A stretch of 10,144 bases of DNA, taken from positions 1 through 10,144 of the forward strand of contig MDJN01000116.1 in the NCBI GenBank assembly GCA_001995005.1, in the 5' to 3' direction. The first letter of the stretch is position 1; every line of letters starts with the position of its first letter. A program made the translations under genes and the position numbers. Under the pieces are notes generated by a model. It worked only from the letters and a program-made list of their open reading frames with translations. It had not been told where the DNA came from and made no database searches. Positions 7,340-10,144 of the stretch are shown piece by piece. Source of the DNA: Candidatus Parepulonipiscium sp. PG-Nun2H_MBin03. GTDB taxonomy: Bacteria > Bacillota > Clostridia > Lachnospirales > Cellulosilyticaceae.

Positions 7340-7969
7340 CTATGCTTTTATACTATCTTTTAAAGTAACAATTGTACCTTTAGGTCCTGGTACGCATCCT
7401 TTAATAAGAATTAGATTTTTATCCACATCAACTCTTACTACTTCAAGGTTTTGTATAGTCACTTTATCTCCACCCATACGTGAAGGTAATCCTTTACCCT
7501 TCATAACACGGCCTGGATTTGTTGCAGCACCCATAGAACCTGCATGACGGTGATATTTAGAACCGTGAGCCATAGGCCCTCTGCTATACCCATACTTTTT
7601 AATTGAACTTGTATAACCTTTTCCTTTTGTGGTACCTGATGCATCTACTTTATCACCAACTGCAAAAGTATCTGCTTTTATCTCGCTTCCTACTTCAAAT
7701 GCAGTTACATCTTCTAACCTAAATTCTTTAAGATGTTTTTTAGGTGTTACTCCTGCTTTTGCATAGTGTCCTTTAATCGGTTTTATCATTTGCTTTTCTT
7801 TAGCATCTATAAAACCTACTTGAATTGCCTCATATCCATCATTTTCCATAGTTTTCTTCTGTACTACAGTACATGGACCAGCTTCTAATACTGTTACTGG
7901 TATTAAAATGGCATTTTCACCAAATATTTGAGTCATACCAATTTTTTTTGCCATGATAGCCTTTTTCAT
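7340..7969 (-). CDS. rplC: 50S ribosomal protein L3
   Basis: L3 is one of the first proteins to bind 23S rRNA, and its long loop reaches the peptidyl transferase centre. The 209-residue product starts MKKAIMAKKIGMTQIFGENA. It has the central loop SRGPMAHGSKYHRHAGSMGA followed by GRVMKGKGLPSRMGGDKVTI, and the NLILIKGCVPGPKG end. A second ATG five codons in is possible, but GGAGGTG at 7971-7979 is best placed for the first. The 67-base gap to rpsJ is unusually long and contains two hairpins. Confidence 0.98.
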   Translation of the reverse strand: MKKAIMAKKIGMTQIFGENAILIPVTVLEAGPCTVVQKKTMENDGYEAIQVGFIDAKEKQMIKPIKGHYAKAGVTPKKHLKEFRLEDVTAFEVGSEIKADTFAVGDKVDASGTTKGKGYTSSIKKYGYSRGPMAHGSKYHRHAGSMGAATNPGRVMKGKGLPSRMGGDKVTIQNLEVVRVDVDKNLILIKGCVPGPKGTIVTLKDSIKA

Positions 7970-7992
7970 CTTGCACCTCCTAATTATCTACA

Positions 7993-8034
7993 GCGGATTG
8001 CTCTGCAATCATACTAGACAAGACCGCTCTTGTC
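7993..8034 (-). other. Two intercistronic hairpins between rpsJ and rplC, possible pseudoknot
   Basis: Just after the rpsJ stop the RNA has GACAAGA-GCGG-UCUUGUC (8034-8017), a perfect 7-bp stem. Six bases later comes GAUUGC-AGA-GCAAUC (8010-7996), a perfect 6-bp stem. The first loop plus a closing base, AGCGG, is complementary to CCGCU at 7996-7992 directly after the second stem, so the two could be locked in a pseudoknot-like fold. No U-run follows, so this is not an intrinsic terminator. It ends just before the rplC ribosome binding site and could affect rplC translation or mRNA processing. Confidence 0.5.
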
Positions 8035-8036
8035 CT

Positions 8037-8342
8037 TTAAGCTTTTACTTTGATTGCTACTCCAGCTGGTAAATCTAACCTTGTTAGAACGTCTACCATC
8101 TTTGGCGTAGCTTCAATGTCAATAAGTCTTTTGTGAGTTCTTTGTTCAAATTGCTCTCTTGAATCTTTATATTTGTGAACCGCACGCAGAATGGTAATAA
8201 CTTCTTTCTTTGTTGGTAAAGGTATAGGTCCACTTACTTGAGCTCCTGATTTTTTTGCAACTGAAACAATTTGCTCTGCAGTTTGATCAATTAATTTATG
8301 ATCATACGCCTTTAAAGTTATACGTACTTTTTTACTTGCCAT
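8037..8342 (-). CDS. rpsJ: 30S ribosomal protein S10
   Basis: S10 is a 30S head protein that also acts as NusE in transcription antitermination complexes. As first gene of the cluster it gives the S10 operon its name. The 101-residue product has VRITLKAYDHKLIDQTAEQI at the N-terminus, the GPIPLPTKKEVITILRAVH loop that inserts into the head, and SREQFEQRTHKRLIDI. The ATG at 8342 is served by a very strong AAGGAGGAG site at 8350-8358. Directly upstream is a long structured leader rather than tuf, so the str operon genes often found before rpsJ are absent here. Confidence 0.98.
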   Translation of the reverse strand: MASKKVRITLKAYDHKLIDQTAEQIVSVAKKSGAQVSGPIPLPTKKEVITILRAVHKYKDSREQFEQRTHKRLIDIEATPKMVDVLTRLDLPAGVAIKVKA

Positions 8343-8374
8343 AAAAAGTCTCCTCCTTTATTTTGATTGTGTTC

Positions 8375-8401
8375 AAATGTAGATTTTAATAAACTACATT
8401 T
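8375..8401 (-). other. Leader hairpin, 8-bp AT-rich stem
   Basis: AAATGTAG (8375-8382) pairs with CTACATTT (8394-8401) across an 11-base AT-only loop. It ends about 15 bases before the rpsJ ribosome binding site and does not cover it. Stability would be low. Confidence 0.4.
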
Positions 8402-8402
8402 T

Positions 8403-8420
8403 AATTCGCTCAGGCGAATT
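8403..8420 (-). other. Leader hairpin, 7-bp stem with 4-base loop
   Basis: AATTCGC and GCGAATT pair perfectly around a CTGA loop in the transcript. It lies between the 13-bp hairpin and rpsJ, with no U-run after it, so it is not a terminator. Confidence 0.5.
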
Positions 8421-8470
8421 CTGTTGCTTACAAAGATATAGGATTATTCACCTTCAAAACATTAATAAAT

Positions 8471-8506
8471 AGCAGACTCATAGAAACACTTGACTATGAG
8501 TCTGCT
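8471..8506 (-). terminator. Perfect 13-bp inverted repeat, possible attenuator or terminator
   Basis: AGCAGACTCATAG (8471-8483) and its exact complement (8494-8506) flank a 10-base loop. In the minus-strand RNA the stem is followed by AUUUAUUAAUGUUUU, a poor, interrupted U-run; in the plus direction it is followed by CAAUUUUGUA. It lies about 300 bases past gntR and 130 before rpsJ, so it is better seen as a leader attenuator or mRNA-stabilising stem than as the ordinary gntR terminator. Which of these it is cannot be decided from sequence. Confidence 0.5.
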
Positions 8507-8511
8507 CAATT

Positions 8512-8527
8512 TTGTATATAAATACAA
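8512..8527. repeat. Inverted repeat TTGTAT-ATAA-ATACAA
   Basis: A perfect 6-bp inverted repeat with a 4-base centre. It directly adjoins the 13-bp hairpin and could be a protein-binding site or an extra weak stem in the leader RNA. In such AT-rich DNA a chance origin is possible. Confidence 0.4.
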
Positions 8528-8564
8528 TTGATTAATGCCTAGTTCTTTGATAATAATGGAAACT

Positions 8565-8616
8565 CGTACGACTGTACTTATACTGTACATTTTTGTTTTA
8601 TTTATCAACTTGTACA
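8565..8616. repeat. Cluster of four GTAC palindromes
   Basis: GTAC occurs at 8566-8569, 8574-8577, 8585-8588 and 8612-8615. Two copies are part of ACTGTAC direct repeats (8571-8577 and 8582-8588) spaced 11 bases, about one helical turn. GT...AC dyads are the core of many GntR/FadR-subfamily operators, and a gene of that family lies next door, but the full consensus is not matched by any of the copies. Confidence 0.35.
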
Positions 8617-8643
8617 CAAATCAAGAATAATATTCATCAAAAT

Positions 8644-8752
8644 TATACAGTGACTTGCCATCGGGTTTCTTGAACCGACTTTCGCTCCTCAGAAATTTAC
8701 TTCTCAATCGAAATAACAACCTCCTGAATCATAGTTCTCATGTCACAACATA
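8644..8752 (-). ncRNA. Candidate structured RNA domain at the 5' end of the S10 leader
   Basis: About 109 nt can close into one branched domain. The outer stem pairs 8752-8742 with 8654-8644: eleven positions with one U-U mismatch and two G-U pairs, and an uninterrupted GUGAC/GUCAC next to the junction. Inside, UUUCG (8713-8709) pairs with CGAAA (8684-8680) around a second AGAA/UUCU stem, and UCGGUU (8678-8673) pairs with AACCCGA (8667-8661) with one bulged C. About half of the bases in 8650-8690 are G or C (22 of 41), against AT-rich surroundings. I do not recognise a known riboswitch or RNA family. Function unknown; it could be a leader regulator or a small RNA. Confidence 0.45.
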
Positions 8753-8756
8753 TCCG

Positions 8757-8785
8757 ATTATAACCGATTTATTTTTACAATGCAA
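8757..8785 (-). promoter_or_regulatory. Predicted sigma-A promoter of the S10-spc operon
   Basis: On the minus strand TTGCAT (8785-8780) is followed, after exactly 17 bases, by a perfect TATAAT (8762-8757). The -35 keeps only the TTG of the consensus; the -10 matches fully. The start site would fall near 8750, just after gntR ends (8805) and about 410 bases before rpsJ. It sits exactly at the beginning of the foldable segment 8644-8752, which supports the assignment. Inferred by eye, not measured. Confidence 0.6.
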
Positions 8786-8804
8786 GGTTTTTTTCAAATA
8801 ATTC

Positions 8805-9506
8805 TTAGATTTTATTATTTTTTATCAGTTCCGGGGTACTATCTATATATTTTATAATGCTTTTACACTGTGTATCTATATGTTCAATTGCTAATTTTGC
8901 TGCCAATTGTTCATCTTTATTTATTAATGCATCTAAAATAGCTTTATGCTCCATAAGCACTTTTTTACCTTCATCTGCCTTTTTCAAATACGCTATTCTA
9001 TACCTTAATACCTGTTCTTGAATGTTATGAGATAGTTGTATTAACTTTTCGTTATTTGTTGCCTTAAATATTATATTATGAAATTCTACATCTTTTTGTA
9101 TCATCTGTTCTATATTTTTATCCTTAACCGCATACTCATACTCTGTTATAGCAAGTTTCAATTTTAGAAAATCTTGCTCATCCGCCCTTGTTGTAGCTAG
9201 CTTTGCAGCAAGTGACTCTAGCCCAGCTCTAACTTCTAATACATCTGCTATATCTTTTTTAGTAAACGGTGCCACTTGAGCTCCTTTTCGTGGTACCATT
9301 ACTATAAGACCTTCTATTTCTAGTTTACGTATAGCTTCTCTTATCGGAGTTCTACTAACCCCTAGTTTTTCTCCTAGTTGAGTCTCCATAAGCCTTTGAC
9401 CAGGTTCCAGTTCACCCCATAATATCGCATTTCTTAATGTTTGAAGTACTATATCACGTAGTGGCTGATATTCATTTATTTGCATTGTGAATTTTTCTTC
9501 GGACAT
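8805..9506 (-). CDS. GntR-family transcriptional regulator, FCD (FadR-like) subfamily
   Basis: This is a 233-residue DNA-binding regulator. The N-terminal winged helix-turn-helix spans about residues 14-77, with the family core LRNAILWGELEPGQRLMETQ and LGVSRTPIREAIRKLEIEGL. The rest is an all-helical FCD ligand domain. D139, H143, H187 and H209 show the spacing of the FCD metal site (D-x3-H, then two further His), so it probably binds a metal and a small carboxylate-type effector. The effector cannot be read from sequence. The ATG at 9506 lies 35 bases inside ispE, with an AAAGG site about 11 bases upstream. Targets are unknown; candidates are its own region or the GTAC-rich sites upstream of rpsJ. 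A similar regulator next to ispE is, as I recall, common in Clostridia. Confidence 0.93.
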   Translation of the reverse strand: MSEEKFTMQINEYQPLRDIVLQTLRNAILWGELEPGQRLMETQLGEKLGVSRTPIREAIRKLEIEGLIVMVPRKGAQVAPFTKKDIADVLEVRAGLESLAAKLATTRADEQDFLKLKLAITEYEYAVKDKNIEQMIQKDVEFHNIIFKATNNEKLIQLSHNIQEQVLRYRIAYLKKADEGKKVLMEHKAILDALINKDEQLAAKLAIEHIDTQCKSIIKYIDSTPELIKNNKI

Positions 9507-10144
9507 AGTTATTTTTACCTTTCTTGCTTTTTTGCATGTAAGTTGAAGTGGGATACACCTCTTTTAAACGCAACTCATTTTTCAAATTTATCGCCGCTTC
9601 TACGCATTTATACTTATTTTCAAATATCCCAAACACAGCACTGCCACTGCCACTCATCATGCTGGCACTAGCACCGTTTTTTATCATTTCCTTTTTAATT
9701 TGTTCTATAACTGGGTACTTTTTAGCAGTTATTTCCTCTAATACATTATACATATTATCAAATATAAATTTTGTATTTTGTTCTTCTATCGCTTCTATTA
9801 TACCACTAGTGTCAGGATGATTTTTTATGTTTTTTAAGGATAGCTGTTTAAAAATACTTTCTGTTGATACGCTTATATTGGGTTTTGCTATTAAAATATG
9901 CGTATACGGTAAAGAAGGTAGCGGTGTTAATTTTTCGCCTATTCCTTCTGCTAATGCCGTGCCTCTCAATATACAAAACGGTACATCAGCTCCTAATTTC
10001 ACTCCCATCCTCATTAACTCTTTTTTTGTTAGCTTAGTTTTAAATAATTTGCTCAGCCCTATCAATACTGCTCCCGCATCACTGCTTCCCCCTGCAAGCC
10101 CTGCAGATACAGGAATTCTTTTTAATATATCTATAAAAACTCGA
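9472..10144 (-). CDS. ispE: 4-diphosphocytidyl-2-C-methyl-D-erythritol kinase, 5' end outside window
   Basis: IspE phosphorylates the 2-hydroxyl of CDP-methylerythritol with ATP, a step of the MEP route to isoprenoid precursors in the cytoplasm. About 223 codons are visible; the true start lies beyond the high-coordinate edge (a TTG near 10065 is internal). The GHMP-kinase ATP loop PVSAGLAGGSSDAGA comes about 10 residues into the fragment. KLGADVPF follows, whose Asp corresponds to the catalytic residue of the family, then GTALAEGIGEKLTPLP, and near the end MMSGSGSAVFGIF, the third GHMP motif. The last ~20 residues (KSKKGKNNYVRRKIHNANK) are a basic extension beyond the usual end, encoded largely where the gene overlaps the regulator. 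Stop is TGA at 9472-9474. Confidence 0.95.
   Translation of the reverse strand, partial: RVFIDILKRIPVSAGLAGGSSDAGAVLIGLSKLFKTKLTKKELMRMGVKLGADVPFCILRGTALAEGIGEKLTPLPSLPYTHILIAKPNISVSTESIFKQLSLKNIKNHPDTSGIIEAIEEQNTKFIFDNMYNVLEEITAKKYPVIEQIKKEMIKNGASASMMSGSGSAVFGIFENKYKCVEAAINLKNELRLKEVYPTSTYMQKSKKGKNNYVRRKIHNANK

Larger units (their letters stand above)
8375..8750 (-). promoter_or_regulatory. Long 5' leader of the S10 operon
   Basis: The 462-base stretch between gntR and rpsJ has no convincing gene. From the predicted start site it would give a leader of about 410 nt. It holds, in transcription order, a branched RNA candidate (8752-8644), four GTAC palindromes (8615-8566), a TTGTAT/ATACAA inverted repeat (8527-8512), a perfect 13-bp hairpin (8506-8471), two short hairpins (8420-8403 and 8401-8375) and the rpsJ ribosome binding site. 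The E. coli S10 leader is bound by L4 and controls both transcription and translation; this leader does not visibly resemble it, and its ligand, if any, is unknown. Confidence 0.6.

Noticed and set aside
8490..8518. Plus-strand promoter-like TTGACT-17-TGTATA.
   Set aside because: The -10 is weak, the -35 falls inside the 13-bp hairpin, and no plus-strand gene lies downstream.
8642..8647. Second perfect TATAAT on the minus strand within the leader.
   Set aside because: No acceptable -35 at 16-18 bases (AGAAAC at 17) and no extended -10 TG; it is part of the 3' strand of the proposed outer stem. It could still be a minor promoter.
10063..10065. TTG as the start of ispE.
   Set aside because: The conserved ATP-binding loop lies upstream of it in the same frame, so the gene continues past the window edge.
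1..10144. tRNA or rRNA genes, CRISPR arrays, insertion sequences, integrases or phage genes.
   Set aside because: No cloverleaf, rRNA-like sequence, regular repeat array, transposase or integrase was seen; coding genes are packed in conserved order with no sign of insertion.

Overview
The window is an AT-rich stretch of a low-GC Gram-positive (Firmicutes) chromosome in which every gene lies on the minus strand. In transcription order, from high to low coordinates, it holds the end of ispE, a GntR/FCD-family regulator, a 462-base gap, and then the S10-spc ribosomal protein cluster from rpsJ into rpsE. The zinc-ribbon S14, the L22 N-terminus beginning MAKGHRSQIKRERN, the S19 and S10 sequences and the ispE-gntR pair point to Clostridia, most likely Lachnospirales. 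That placement rests on remembered family sequences, not on a search.

Region 8805-10144: ispE (5' end outside the window) makes an isoprenoid-precursor kinase. Its last 35 bases overlap the start of a 233-residue GntR regulator with an intact FCD metal site. I see no clear terminator directly after the regulator.

Region 8343-8804: this is the upstream control region of the ribosomal operon and the least ordinary part of the window. It holds a promoter with a perfect TATAAT and 17-base spacing. Right at its expected start site is a roughly 109-base segment that can close into a branched RNA and is locally much richer in G+C. Further downstream are a cluster of GTAC palindromes, a TTGTAT/ATACAA inverted repeat, a perfect 13-bp hairpin, two smaller hairpins, and the strong ribosome binding site of rpsJ. 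This looks like a long regulatory leader.

Region 1-8342: rpsJ, rplC, rplD, rplW, rplB, rpsS, rplV, rpsC, rplP, rpmC, rpsQ, rplN, rplX, rplE, rpsZ (rpsN type Z), rpsH, rplF, rplR and rpsE (3' end outside the window) follow in the canonical bacterial order with no insertions. Gaps are mostly 10-30 bases; rplD/rplW and rpsC/rplP share a TAATG junction and rplP/rpmC overlap. The products build the 30S and 50S subunits, so the cluster is surely one transcription unit. Two longer gaps, rpsJ-rplC (67 bases) and rplW-rplB (62 bases), contain perfect hairpins. The first could also form a small pseudoknot. L29 carries an unusual basic C-terminal tail.

The coding part is a conserved housekeeping region. 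The plausible novelty is in the noncoding RNA elements, above all the leader, and these are inferred by eye from base pairing only.
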